Positions 24,180-36,500 of a DNA stretch of 64,000 bases are shown here, piece after piece. Source of the DNA: Ostrinia nubilalis (taxonomy: Eukaryota > Arthropoda > Insecta > Lepidoptera > Crambidae); assembly GCF_963855985.1 (NCBI RefSeq), contig NC_087118.1, positions 3,162,001 to 3,226,000 of the forward strand. Reading direction: 5' to 3'. Position numbers and translations under genes: made by a program. Each line of letters opens with the position of its first letter. The first letter of the stretch is position 1. The notes beneath the pieces were generated by a model that saw nothing but the letters and a program-made list of their open reading frames with translations, ran no database searches and was not told the DNA's origin.

Positions 24180-24690
24180 ACAGCACATCATGTACCGTGC
24201 AATCAAATGATTTGTTTCGATGCCTCAACCACTGGTCAATCTCAACCGCAATCGCGCAACGTGTAACAGCCATCGGAAATTGGTCCCAGTTACAGTTACT
24301 TTTACATTTAAATACCCTGGAATTGCTCGCTGCACTTGAAACATTTGCATCTCACCTACTTATTAAGAATAGACAATACAACGGTTATTGCCTAATAAAG
24401 AAAAGGGGTAGTATACAGCACACAAATTTAAATAATATTGCTCGAGAGTTATGGAATTGGTGTGGTTGGGTGTGAAAACGTGGTCACAGATTTCTAATCT
24501 AGTCAATCAAATATAGACACATACTATGAATTTAGCAGACTACGCATTTACAGAAATTACATTACCTTTTGATATTCCAGAATTCGTCTTATTTGCAAGT
24601 ACATTTACTATTCAAAATCACCAATGTTCTACGAATGCATATTGGGAGTTAGACCCTATTTCCGAAGTTATTGATACTTTCACATTTAAT
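24180..24690 (+). pseudogene. DIRS RNase H fragment
   Basis: The frame contains HLNTLELLAALETFASHLL, KKRGSIQHTNLNNIARELW and, after a frame break, NLADYAFTEITLPFDIPEF, FVLFASTFTIQN and WELDPISEVIDTFTF. These match the DIRS pattern of RNase H (LELKAA, GG..F..LN.IAR..W) followed by the ADxxSR and IDLFA...N motifs before the recombinase. It is broken by stops and frameshifts and ends in an A-run near 24695. Confidence 0.65.
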
Positions 24691-24699
24691 GTAAAAAAA

Positions 24700-25200
24700 A
24701 AAAAAAAGAATGGCGCTAAGGACATAGTAGTAGTACCATTCTGACTTACTACCGTGGTACCTATTGTGGTCAAAGCTCCTTGTTTCAAAAGTCATACGTT
24801 TCGAAACTAACAAAAATCTGTTGTGTTCGCCCTTCAGAGTTGATCATCCTCTCCATGCGGATTTAACCCTGATGGTCGGCAACTTATCAGGCAATCGCTG
24901 TTGAGGCGGGGCGCACCTACTAATTCTCTGGATATGTTAATGACATCTTGCTCACATAGTACATACTAATATCATACAATATACTTCAGGTCTAAAATCA
25001 TGGCTGTAATTCTAATTCAGCTCATTTATTGGAATACTCAACGGACAAATTCAATTATTCTGGTGTTAGTTACAGTACAGTACTCTCAATGGTTACCGTT
25101 TGACTTTATCTATACTGTTATATCAGGATATTACTACTAATGACTGTATCAAAAGTTTTCTCAAAAGCGTGTTTCGCCTCAGACCGCCTAAATATGACTC
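24700..25200. other. No gene seen
   Basis: AT-rich sequence between the DIRS RNase H remnant and a dispersed repeat. No coding capacity is recognised. Confidence 0.4.
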
Positions 25201-25203
25201 CTA

Positions 25204-25985
25204 AAAAAAAATAAATCCGACTCCAAAAAACCTACACTAAAACGTAGAAAAATAATTGCTAATTACCTACTTATTTATTAGGACGAATTATTAATATTTA
25301 TGTAGGTATACCATGATTGATACTTCTGGAGTCGGTGCCAAGATTATGAAACATGTAAAGTTTGCCTGCACCGACTCCAAAAGTATCAATCATGGTATAC
25401 CTACATAAATATTAATAATTCGTCCTAATAAATAAGTAGGTAATTAGCAATTATTTTTCTACGTTTTAGTGTAGGTTTTTTGGAGTCGGTTTTATTTTTT
25501 TTTATAAAATTTTACTTATTTCTTGCTTTTTAGTTAACTAATTATTACCTTGATGTTACCACTGAAGGTAGGCAGTACACTGAGACCAAAAAAAAATTGG
25601 TTCATAATCGGCGGAGATATTGCGTATAAAAAAGTTCATCCCCAATTTTCCACCCTTGGGGGTGAAATATTTTCGTCAAATTCGCATGAAACCACCCTTT
25701 TGATAATACCTATTCAACAAAAAAATTATCGTTCAAATTGGTTTATAATCGGCGGAGATATTGCGTATAAAAAAGTTCATCCCCAATTTTCCACCCTTGG
25801 GGGTTGTTTTTTTTATTATTAAATTTAAATGGGACCACCCTTGAGGTATTACCTATACGCCGAAAAAAGAGTTGTTCAAATCGGTTCATAATTGGCGGAG
25901 TTATCGCGTAACAAACATAGGAAAAAAAAAAACATACGGGTCGAATTGAGAACCTCCTCCTTTTTTGAAGTCGGTTGAAAATGAC
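25204..25985. repeat. Dispersed lepidopteran-type repeat with internal hairpin (copy 1)
   Basis: The first about 300 bp form a near-perfect hairpin (CCGACTCCAAAAAACCTACA against its complement). The rest contains two direct copies of a segment of about 130 bp with CGGCGGAGATATTGCGTATA and CCCCAATTTTCCACCCTTGG. It ends with TTTTTTGAAGTCGGTTGAAA. Copies occur at 60361-61151 and, inverted, at 61695-62730. The ends are loosely complementary. Any reading frame here is repeat sequence. Confidence 0.75.
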
Positions 25986-27178
25986 ACTACTTGGTATTAA
26001 ATTATCATTTCCCTGAAAAAATTTACAGTTAAGTGTATAACTCTTCTAGTTCTGGTTTCTGCACAGATAATGAATACTCCGAGTTTATCTAATAATATTA
26101 GATACTAATAATATTTCATTGTATCCAGACTAAATATAAATCAAAGTAGGTAGATGAAATTGATGAAAACATTAAAACCGGACTCGATTAATTTTATCAA
26201 CTATTTATTATTGTACCTATATAGGGTCCTTCTAAATCAGCTACGTTCCGTTTAATGGGAGCATGTATACGTCACACTGAATACGTTCCCAAAGTTTGAG
26301 CCAAAAATTCAGGCTAGTTTCCGAGATAATTAAGGAAACAACTTCATTTCTTATCAACCCAATACAACACCCTGTTCAGCTGATTCACTACTACACTGAC
26401 AAAAATCCGCACGCACACGAGCTTACGTAATGGCCGCCATTGCGCTTGTGCTGCCGTTGAGCCACTGGCCGCGAACACAAGAGTGCCGCCGGACGACGGA
26501 CCGGCGGGCGGCGCCACACAAGCTATTCTAGGGCTACTACTAGTTATTTAAGGAATTAAATTAAGCAGAAAATTAAAGTTTATTTATTTTTGGTAACATA
26601 AAAAAATCTTATGTGGTAAGTACTTATTTAGTGGCCTTAATGAGATGTTTATTCAAAAGTTCGTTAAAATACCTTTGCGCTTGCAAAAATCTTTTATTTC
26701 AAACATAGCAACGAAACGAAGCAAAAAAATTAGTTACCGAAATCAATGACTTATTTTTATGCCATACACAAATGGGATAGTTACCATGACTATGAAATTT
26801 AGAATTACGGTTATTATTACGATAAAGCAGGCACATTTTTCATGTTAATTTTAATCGCTTAATATCCCCTTAGCAAATTAAAAATGTGATTCGTAATTGA
26901 CTCGATCATAGCAGAAACTAAACGCTATCGAATTATCTACCTGTGATTATCGGCAGTCTTTAGTATTCCGAAGTAAATAATTGTTCCCAACTATCAATTT
27001 TAAACTGAAATAATAATCATTAAAATCATCGTAGAAACAAAAAAAAATTATAAAAGTAAATAATGATAGTTTTATTATTTTTAAGATTAGAAAGAATTTT
27101 GGAGTTGACATCCTTATTTATGCGTGGCGGAGTCGGTGGTATCAAAGACAGCCGTCCCTCACAATAGCCGACCGCGCT
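25986..27178. other. No gene seen; part shared with 61410-61630
   Basis: 26537-26738 is a copy of 61430-61622 (GTGGCCTTAATG, CTTGCAAAAATCTTTTATTT and others). A GC-rich stretch near 26440-26520 and AT-rich sequence surround it. No coding region is recognised. Confidence 0.45.
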
Positions 27179-27637
27179 AGTGTTGTAAGAACCTCGAGTC
27201 TTTAAAGTCTTTATTTCGAGACTTGAGTTTATTTTTAAGACTAGGACTCGTTAGTCACATGAATAAGGGAATAATTGAGTCTTCCGAGTCTTTTCGAGTA
27301 TTTTAAGTTCTTTGAGCTAGACTGAATCATGACATGAACTTGAGTTGGTGTATACTAATAAGCAATAATGAGTGATTTCATATCATCATCCGTATGTTAT
27401 ATCCTAATTGAAAATAAAATAAATCGCACAATACAAATGTAATATCAATAAAATTGCATTAAACGCAAATAATCGAATCAGAAGTATCCATCTAAAGACT
27501 GACGATTTTCGTAATCAAAAAGTTAAAACGGTCCAATAAAATAATAAACACACAGTCTTAATTCATTGCTATTTTATTTTCTTCAAACTTTTAATAAGTA
27601 AGATTCCAAGACTCGAGTGTCGTATCGTACAACACTA
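27179..27637. mobile_element. Non-autonomous element with CTAGTGTTGTA termini
   Basis: CTAGTGTTGTAAGAACCTCG at the left is matched by the complement of GTACAACACTAG at the right, with AAGACTCGAG inside both ends. The interior has no ORF. A second, interrupted copy lies at 61631-61694 plus 62731-62830. The termini resemble hAT MITEs, but I could not define an 8-bp target duplication. Confidence 0.5.
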
Positions 27638-28820
27638 GCCGGCGCAGCAAACGAACTTGCCGCCGCCTTTAGACACGTGCCGCCGCCTTTAGACACGTGC
27701 CGCCGGCCGCCGGCTAGCGCAATGTACACTCACCAAAATAAAATTAAGAAATGCAACAAACTTTTTTTTACTATTCAAATTAAAATTGTGTTTATTGTTA
27801 AATCACAGGTACATAAGATAGGTCATAAATAAATACCAAGTTGGAACGGAAATGATTCGGAAATTTTATTTAACTAATTAGGTACCTACCTACCTCATCT
27901 ACTTTTCTATTGTAATAGAAATGATGACATTAACGATTAATTTAAGAATGGACTTTGATTTAGGATAAATGGAATATCAATACAAACAAATTGAAGAGTT
28001 TTATTTGCTTCAATAGTCTATTTTAATGTTTCTAAATAATTGACTAGGCCATTGAATTACCTTCACAAAACAATAAGTTTGATTAATTTTTAATTATTAT
28101 CTGTTATAGGATATTTTACCATGAAATACTCAACACCATAATTTAGATTCGAATCAATTGAAATCGAAAGCAAACAGATAAAATAATAAACAAATAAGTT
28201 TCTTTTTTGTCGACTGTACGCTTATGCCAACTTTTCGGCTCTTGCTTTGGCGGCGTCGGCGTCTTTGTGTCAACAAAAGGCGTGCGGCTTGTCGGCATTT
28301 GTCGGCGCGTGCGCTTTGATTTAATTCAGTTTTTGACTAGCTTTCTTGTGTGAAGGTGCGTTTTGTAGTGCTCGTGAAGTGAACTATGACGCACAGGTGC
28401 ACAAATGCAAATAAATTTACTAAGACGCGCCTTAAAAATCATGGCCTTTGCTGGTTGATTTTTCGATGGTATCGTGAGTCCGTTTTACTGTGATTAACAT
28501 AAGATAATAAGGATAGACAACGATATGAGAGTAGGCCTGCAACATTGAAGTGATAGCTCGCCCAATCAGTCGATCAGCTAATCGGCTATCAGCTGTGACG
28601 ACTGCTGTGAGTTGTTATGACGTGAGTGTAAACAACAAAAAAGTGTGCAGTGGTAGTGAGCGTTGTGTGTGTTGTGTCTCGTGTTCCTGTGCAGAATGAA
28701 TACACTACAGCTTTGTTGTGTGAGTAAAAAATACAGCATGTTCCATTATGTAAGACGAAATGAATTTTTATTTTTGTTAGAAAATGTAACTTTGTAAAAT
28801 CATTATAAAACACATACTCA
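27638..28820. other. No gene recognised
   Basis: It starts with a duplicated TTTAGACACGTGCCGCCG motif (27668-27705) and continues AT-rich. A GC-richer stretch near 28220-28320 contains GGCGTCGGCG-type sequence. None of the short frames shows a recognisable domain. It separates the DIRS RNase H and recombinase remnants, so it is at least partly inserted DNA. Confidence 0.4.
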
Positions 28821-28839
28821 AATTTGGTGAACTTGTTCA

Positions 28840-29200
28840 GTGTACCGTATAGATGCCCCCATTAAAAGGAATGTAGCTAGTTTAGAAGGACCCTGTATAT
28901 TACCGTACATTATGGAAAACCTTGTACTATGCCCAGCCTCAACACTTAAATCTTACATTGACAGGACTATTGGTATACGCACAGATGATAATCTTTTAGT
29001 CAGTTACCAAAAACCACTTAAAAAGTGGTAACTCAGTGGAACTTCAAATTTGATAATATCGATTTTTATAGCGCTCATAATACCCGCCATTCGGGCTACG
29101 TCTGCGTCCACCGGGCTGGCGTTAATTTAATAATAATAATAAATAATTTAAAATTTATAGTCATTTGTAAAGCTGGCAAGCTGGTGGACCAAATCTTGTC
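28840..29200 (+). pseudogene. DIRS tyrosine recombinase fragment
   Basis: The plus strand encodes LCPASTLKSYIDRTIGIRTD, then LLVSYQKPLKK, then a frame break and SAHNTRHSGYVCVHRAGVN. These match the C-terminal catalytic part of DIRS tyrosine recombinases, in which the H-x-x-R pair lies in S-A-H-x-x-R-H and is followed by AGVNLDII. The final Tyr region is not preserved. Together with the RT and RNase H pieces it fixes the DIRS orientation as plus. Confidence 0.7.
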
Positions 29201-29390
29201 AAGTACCTAGGCATTTCTTAAATATTAGACTAGAAACTTACTTAATTTAACTTTTTGTGTGATTGTGATTTTCCTAACTGTTCGTTTCAAAACCATCATT
29301 AATTATTACGAAAGTAAACAATGTTTTGTTTATTTACTAAAATACCTTGAACAAGTTAATAGTTTCTACGGTTGTAATTGGTTGTAATTG

Positions 29391-29467
29391 TGGTTTGTAA
29401 AGCTCATACTCAATGGAAACAGAAGGCAAGCCCGAGTGATCACGGGTGCGCTAACAGGACACTACAC
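29391..29467 (+). pseudogene. R1-like LINE ORF2 C-terminus, part 1
   Basis: The frame ends NGNRRQARVITGALTGHYT, the end of the RNase H-like region in I/R1-group LINEs. The hAT insertion follows directly and duplicates CACTACAC. Confidence 0.75.
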
Positions 29468-29853
29468 CAGGGCTTTGAATACCGTTAAAATTCAGGTATC
29501 GTTACCTTTGCCAGACGACGATAACGTTAATAGCAAAGGTAACGTTATACCCGGTAACGATACTTTGCATGGCCTTTACCGTTAAGCTGACATACCGTTA
29601 TCGATAATTTTACCGGTAAGTGATAATGTTACCATGGTCTGGGCTTGGTAACGTTACCAAATTGCATACTAGAAGTATCGTTAAGTAACGTTATTTATTT
29701 TTTATCTCTTTCTTTCCTTATATTTGGATGTGCACAGATTTTTGAATCAGTGGTGCTAGCTATTCTCGACCGATGAAACTGCGTAACGCAAGCCAAGAGC
29801 CAAGCTGTGCAATCAATTCTGCAGCGTAATAGATAGACACTCAGTGAAATAAA

Positions 29854-32800
29854 ATGGTAAGTATATTATGCTTTTGTTTATATTTATAGGAACTGGCCCC
29901 TAATTATGAGCCTCTTAAAGCTAGCCGGTGGTTTACCGGCCAGTTTATTTTGGACCCTGGTGACACACACTTTGTATGACCTCTGGGTCCAAAATAAACT
30001 AGATAGTATAAAAATGGCTGGCTATAAGAGGCTCATGCCATGGTTAGGGCGCAGGAAGTCTTAAGCGCTCTACGCAAAACAACCGTGTGTATGTACCTAC
30101 CACGGAATTTAAACAAATGTGTTTTTCTCTTTGAATAATACTATACAGTCAGGACGCAGTAAGGACAGCTGTGTCCTTATTCTATGGTTTTTCTCAGCAA
30201 AAATAATTATTTTTGACGTCTGTCAATTATCTGCACGGCCGTGCATCGTGCGTGTATGACCTTGGTCGTGCATGGTGCAGGCAGGACGGTGTGCTATATT
30301 TTGAACTAGCGGCCGCCCGCGACTTCGTACGCGTGGATCCCGTTTTACCCCCTTCATCTATCTTACGCGGTTTAGATTTTTTCATACAAATGTTTTTTCC
30401 CGCTAACTCCCGTTCCCGTGGGAATTTTGCAATATCCTGTTGTAACTAAGCTTTAAGTTTACTAAGGTACCTGCATGCCAAATTTCAAGCGTCTATCTTA
30501 CGTAGTTTAGATTTTTTCATACAAATGTTTTTTCCCGCTCACTCCCGTTCCTGTGGGAATTTTGCAATATCCTGTTGTAAATAAGGTTTAAGTTGACTAA
30601 GGTACCTGCATGCCAAATTTCAAGCGTCTAACTTAAGCGGTTTAGATTTTTCATACAAAAGGATTTTCCCGCTAATTCCCGTTCCAGTGGGAATTTCGAG
30701 AATTCCTTTCTTAGTGCACCTCTACGGTACCTAAGCTACGTCCCTTCCAAATTTCAAGTGCCTACGTTTAGCCGTTTAGGCTGTGCGTTGATCTGTCAGT
30801 CAGTCAGTCAGTTTCTCCTTTTATATATTTTTAGAATAGAAGATGTAGTTAATTCTGATTTAAGTTTGTATTTATTACAAATTAACATAATTTAATATTT
30901 TTACAGGTTGATGACGAGGAGGACTGTTCACAGTCCATTTTGAATCCAAGAAAAAATACAAAGAAAAATTATAAAAAACGGAACGATAATGGTATGTTCA
31001 TTTTCAGTCCAATAACAAGGTTGACTATAATTATGTGAATAAAACCAGGACACATAGGTAAAAACGGATTATAAACCTGAGATTATGTATTGTAGTGACT
31101 GATCGCGTAGCGAACAGATATAATGTGCGTCGCTTGTGAGCTAGTGTCCTGGTTTTATCGTAGGTAGGTACGGTAAGTACGTAGTGCTTTTACGCTTCGT
31201 AAACCACCGAAAAAACATCTCTTTTCAGGATTATTCCACTATTCCCCGTTGACAATCCCCGTTAACAAATAATGAACTAACAACAACCCCGGAATAATGA
31301 ACTAAAAAGTTCATTAATCCCCGTTATATTAGGATTTTATTTTGAACGTAATGGAGATTAATAAAATAAATAAAAAATTAAAAAAAAATAATGAACTCTC
31401 AAATCTCTAATTTTTAAGTGACCCCTTTGAAAGGATAATTCTTGTTATGTGTTACCATAGGGGTTACTTAAAAATTAGGGATTGATGGTGAAAACGGGCA
31501 TAAGCCTCTTTTCACTCCATACCTAAATAATGTCATAAGGTTGCAGTATCTTCTAATACAAATCAGATTTTATAAAATTTATTTTGTATGAAAATTTAAA
31601 AAAATTAAATGATGATATCAAATCCCATCATCTCATCAACCCTCTCATCCTCATCGGGTTAGTCCCAACGGCCCCGGTGGATCTGCCCCGTCAACGGGGT
31701 GGATGGGAAAAAGTGTTTCAACGAACCCGGTAGTCATAGTCTTAGCGTTCAACGGGGTGGATGGACCACATCAAGTGTCAACCACCCCGGTATATCGTTT
31801 AACGGGGCGGATGGATCAAATCAAGTTTCAACCTAAAAGGTTCCACCTCGGTATTGCATACCGAAAATAAAACCTGTTAATAAAATAATAAAATAATGTG
31901 TAAATAATAATCAGTTTTATTTAACAGTCACTGTTTAAAAAATCTTCAGCATAAAAGTAAGTTTAATTGTCACAAAATATTATGGTCATAAACCTATAGA
32001 TTCGATGTCGTTTAGAATCACAGATGCGTTCTCTAATACTCTAATGTGATAAAAAGTAACTCTAAAATTATTACAAAATATTATTATTTAAGAATCATAG
32101 ATACGTAGTTACATTAATCAGGTGTTGATTAACCACTGCAGACCCACAATACCCCTGGTGGTATCGTGGGTCTGGTTTAAGAACTACACTTCAGACCCAC
32201 GATACCCCTGGGAGTAAAGTTGACAAATGAGGACCGGCGCGGGCGCGGCGCGCGGGGAGGGGGGCACATCGCGCGCACAGTGTTGTTTGTGGAATACCTC
32301 TATGAATTCTAAATTGATTTCATTGAACATGCAATAAAATTTATATCGTTAAAAATAAAAATAAAATAACAACAATTCATACCTACATACTCGTATAATG
32401 AATAATTAGTATCAGGTAAAGTACCAGGGCAACATAACTATTAATTGCGCATCTGTGATTCTAAAATACTATCTTTAAGTTTATGACCATAATATTTTGT
32501 GACAGTTAAACTTACTTTTATTGTTAATCAACAACTGATATGTAACTAAATAAATAAAATAAATAAATAAATATCCTTAGACATTTTACACTGCGCTTCT
32601 AGTCCCAAAATAAGCAAAGCTTGTACTATGGGTACTAGACAACGGATATAAACATACTTAAATACTTTTTTTTGTAAATACATACTTATTATACGTAGAA
32701 AACACCCAGTCCAATACAAACAAATAAAAACTACGTATCTGTGATTCTTAAATAATAATATTTTGTAACAATTTTAGAGTTACTTTTTATCACATTAGAC

Positions 32801-33520
32801 TATTAGTGCGCTATAAATATTGACTGATTAATGCAATTGCGCATCTGTGATTCTAAACGTAATCTATAGGTTTATGACCATAATATTTTGTGATGCTAAG
32901 ACTATGACTACCGGGGTCGTTGAAACACTTTTTCCCATCCACCCCGTTGACGGGGCAGATCCACCGGGGCCGTTGGGACTAACCCATTACGCACACACTG
33001 ACAAAATTCGGCGCAACTCCCCGCTAATCCACGATAAATTTTGTCAGTGTGTGCGTGCACGCCGCATACGTATTGGCGCGCTAACATACAAACCGCGCTC
33101 GGTGCGTTTCTATGAAGATAACCTACTCATTTGTATTTATTCTGATAGAATCGGTGCAGTCCTGTTGACCCCCAGATTTCGAAATCCGTTGGCTCCCCCA
33201 GGGGGGCCAAGCAGGGGGGACAACAGGACTACATACATCATCAACGAATCACACTGAATAATTATGTATGTAAATCGATTACACATAGTAACAAAACGTA
33301 TTTTCTTAAAAATTTAACGAATTAATTTAATATTTCTTTGTTTGTTACAGGTGCAAAAGAAATTACAATGGGAGGTCATAAAACAGGATTGCCTATGTGT
33401 GGCTGTCCCTACAATATGAAAGCTGTGGCTTTTAGATACCTAATTAATAACATACCAGAAGAAAATTTAGAGGGCTTCTGGAAAGAGGTTGTACAAATAA
33501 TTAATAAACATTCTGAATGA
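29854..33520 (+). CDS. Predicted spliced small protein encoded by the hAT element
   Basis: I predict three exons: the ATG alone at 29854-29856 (followed by GTAAGT), 30907-30991 (preceded by TTTTTACAG, followed by GTATGT) and 33351-33520 (preceded by TTTGTTACAG). Intron phases agree (0, then 1) and the coding total is 258 nt, or 85 residues. The product begins acidic (VDDEEDCSQ), then is strongly basic (PRKNTKKNYKKRND), then has a compact domain with GLPMCGCPYNMKAVAFRYLI and an amphipathic C-terminus. I recognise no family. The gene lies just inside the left hAT terminus and converges on the transposase gene; the stop codons are 12 bp apart. It could be a DNA-binding accessory factor, a regulator or a captured gene; all three are inference. 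Exon calls rest on splice signals and frame agreement only. Confidence 0.6.
29902..30040. repeat. Short palindromic MITE in intron 1 of the small hAT gene
   Basis: ATGAGCCTCTTA near the left and TAAGAGGCTCAT near the right are complementary, as are CAGTTTATTTTGGACCC and GGGTCCAAAATAAACT inside. No coding capacity. Confidence 0.6.
30290..30845. repeat. Dispersed repeat with three internal tandem units
   Basis: Starts near CGACTTCGTACGCGTGGATC and contains three units of about 130 bp, each with GGTTTAGATTTTTTCATACA, CCCGTTCC.GTGGGAATTT and CATGCCAAATTTCAAGCG. It ends with CAGTCAGTCAGTCAGTTTCT. I recall this type as common in lepidopteran genomes. It lies in intron 1 of the small hAT gene. Confidence 0.65.
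31012..31490. repeat. Short repeats in intron 2 of the small hAT gene
   Basis: 31020-31165 resembles the complement of about 38590-38750 (ACCAGGACACATAGGTAAAA; GATCGCGTAGCGAACAGA). 31413-31485 is a hairpin (TAATTTTTAAGTGACCCC against GGGGTTACTTAAAAATTA). No genes. Confidence 0.5.
31657..32985. mobile_element. Long-terminal-inverted-repeat element, CGGGTTAGTCCC family
   Basis: The left end (GGGTTAGTCCCAACGGCCCC) and right end (GGGGCCGTTGGGACTAACCC) are complementary, with further GC-rich inverted blocks (GTCAACGGGGTGGATGGG and its complement). Subterminal segments repeat TGATTAATG...CATCTGTGATTCT. The centre holds a GC-rich stretch near 32230-32280 and a CAGACCCAC.ATACCCCTGG hairpin. A related half-copy sits at 35030-36043. 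Non-coding. Confidence 0.65.
32990..33150. repeat. Hairpin ACGCACACACTGACAAAATT
   Basis: ACGCACACACTGACAAAATT at about 32988-33007 is complementary to AATTTTGTCAGTGTGTGCGT at about 33035-33054. The following bases are unassigned. It is probably another miniature element. Confidence 0.5.
33155..33232. repeat. Miniature element, CAACAGGACT family (copy 2)
   Basis: AGTCCTGTTG at the left and CAACAGGACT at the right surround a GATTTCGAAATCC core. It matches the element at 341-474. It lies in the second intron of the small hAT gene. Confidence 0.65.
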
Positions 33521-33532
33521 TATACATATTTT

Positions 33533-36500
33533 TTATTTGCCATAAACACTGTTGCTCCGCAAGTACAAAATATCGTCGATTATTTGGTCCGTCATAGAAA
33601 ATCTGTGATTAGAAACAATAAATCTTAATGATGAAAATAATCTTTCCACGCTTACTTGCGTCATAGGCGTGGCAAGTACTATGGTCGATAATTTGTAAAG
33701 ATAAGGAAACTTCAGTTTCGATTTTTCCCAATAAGAGAGAACATTTTCAGTTGATTTTAGTAATGGTTCTTTCAGAAATAAATTGAAACTCTGCTGTAAA
33801 TTAATAATCAATTCACCACGTGGATCGTCTCTTCTTAGTAAACAAGTTAGGTCAGACAGTCTGTTTATGTAGCTCACATTAAGAAAATCGTCTAAGTCTG
33901 CTCTAGCTTCAGAAATTTCATTAATTACAGCATTTGCCTCTTCTAGACGATTTTCTTTTTCTGCATCTTTATGTTGTAATTTGTTGTGTCGAAAAAAAAG
34001 TTTAATTAAATTGTCTTTTGCTCGTCTTCTTTGATCTGGCGTTAAAATGGAATTGACCCGAGGATCTAAAAAAATGGCATTGATAAATGTGTCACTTTCA
34101 AATAAAACATTTTCTCGTTCTTTCATTTTAGTAATTATACAAGTACCAATTTCGGTGTTAATTTTGGCAAGCTTATATTGACACAACATCCACTCGAGAT
34201 AAAAATCGCCAACAGTTAATTGTTCTGCCTGAAGTTTCTTTGTTAAAATTTTACCCGGTATCATAGATTTAACAAAATCTTCCAAAGCGCTCCAAGTATC
34301 CAATGGCAAATGTAAACGTTCATTTGTTGTACACATTTCTTTTAAATCTATCAATGATTGGGCCATATCAACTGTAGAATGCCATCTAGTGGTACAATCT
34401 AATTTTGGAATGAGTTTGTTTTGCTGTCGTATTATTCTTACGAATTGTGGAGTTCTAAGTCGTCGTACCACCTCTCTACATTCTAAAAGTAGTCTGTTAA
34501 CACTGTTTGATGCATCCTGCAACGCTAATTGAAGCGTATGAGCAGCACATCGCACGAGCCCAATGGAAAAATCCACTTCGTCATATCCAACTTCAGTGTG
34601 GAACTGTGTGCCGAGATTTTCTAGTAATCCAAGAGTTATCGATTCAATTCTACTGCCATCCTCTTCCGTATTTTGATCCGAATCCGAATCCTCGTGATTT
34701 ATGATTTGAGATGAGCTAGTACCTGAAATCAATGAAATCATTATGCTTATAATATGTAAAGGTGCTTTGCCGTTATTAGCTGTTTGATGTAGTGGTTTCG
34801 AGAGGTCCCGGGTTCGATTCCCGGCCGGGCAGAAATTGAAATGATGAATTTTAATTTCTGTGTCGGGTCTGGGTGTTACTATGTATAGAAAGAAAGAAAG
34901 AAATAGGTTTTATTAACACAGTAAGCACAAATATATACAATAATAACACAAAACGAATATAGTTAAATAGTTTTACAAATTGTTCTTTTGTTGTTAATGA
35001 TTTATTTAATTAGATAATAGTTTAAGCGTTAGTGTTAATCAACAACTGATTAATGTAGGTAACTACGTCTCTGTGATTCTAAAGTAATAATTATTATATT
35101 CTGTAATAATTTTAGATTTTTTTTTGTTGTTATTATTTGTTAGTAGTAGTTTAAGAGTTACTTTTAATAACATTAAAGTGTTTATTGACTGATTAATGTA
35201 ATTGCGCATCTGTGATTCTAAAACTAATAATCATAATTTGTTACCGTGATATTTTTATGTAAATTTTAGAACACTTTTTTTTGTTATTAATGATTTATTT
35301 AATTAGTAGTTTAAGTTAACTATTGTTAATCAACACCTGATTAATGTAACTACATATCTGTGATTCTTAAATAATAATTATATTTCGTAAAAATTTTAGA
35401 TTTCCTTGTTATTATTTGTTAGTGAGGAGTTTTAGAGTTACTTTTTATCACATTAGACTATTAGAGTGTTATTAATATTGACTGATTAATGCAATTGCGC
35501 ATCTGTGATTCTAAAAGTAATCTATAGGTTTATGACCATAATATTTTGTGACAATTAAACTTACTTTTATCACAGCTTTTATGCTGAAGATTTTTTAAAC
35601 AGTGACTGTAAAATAAAACTGATTATTATTTACATATTATTATTTTTTATTTTATTAACAGGTTTTATTTTCGGTATGCAATACCGAGGTGGAACCTTTT
35701 AGATCTGTGTCATCCTTCACGTTTAGTGAAATACCGGGGTGGTTGAAACTTGATTTGATCCATCCGCCCCGTTAAACGATATACCGGGGTGGTTGACACT
35801 TGATGTGTTCCATCCACCCCGTTGAACGCTAAGACTATGACTACCGGGGACGTTTTATTTATTTATTTATTTATTCATGAATAGAACGGTAGTACCAATT
35901 ACACTATTCAAACAAGACGTAACAAAGCTCAGAATAACATTTAAGTAATTAAAAACAATTTAACTTAACTTAATTTAGGAAACTTTTTCCCATCCACCCC
36001 GTTGACGGGGCAGATCCACTGGGGCCGTTGGGACTAACCCGAAAAATTGGAGATATTGACCTCCTTCTCGAAATTGGACCTACCTAGCTGAATCGTTTGT
36101 CCGAGGTAGACAATATACTTGTCAACAATCTCGAGAATTGAGCTCCCTAACCTAACTTCCTATTGGTTTGCGATGGCATTTTGACTAGACCCACTGGCAT
36201 TGCCATTTGGTGCTAACCAAGAAAAAAAAAACAAAACAAAAGCAATTTTAAAGCGTTCGCACACCATACGGAAGATTGTCCGAGTCGAACCGCAATCCAT
36301 CGCGCCAGTCCGCACACCGAAGTATGGCCGATGCACGACTGCGAATGGGAGAAAGTAACCGAGTAGGTGTTTACACTAATATGCGACCCGGCCAGCCTCC
36401 CGCACAGTGCACTCGGGCCATATTGCTACGTTCACTCACACAAATGTCAGATCCCGAAACACAAAAAAATAAAAACAAAATTAAAAAAAAGAACTGTCAA

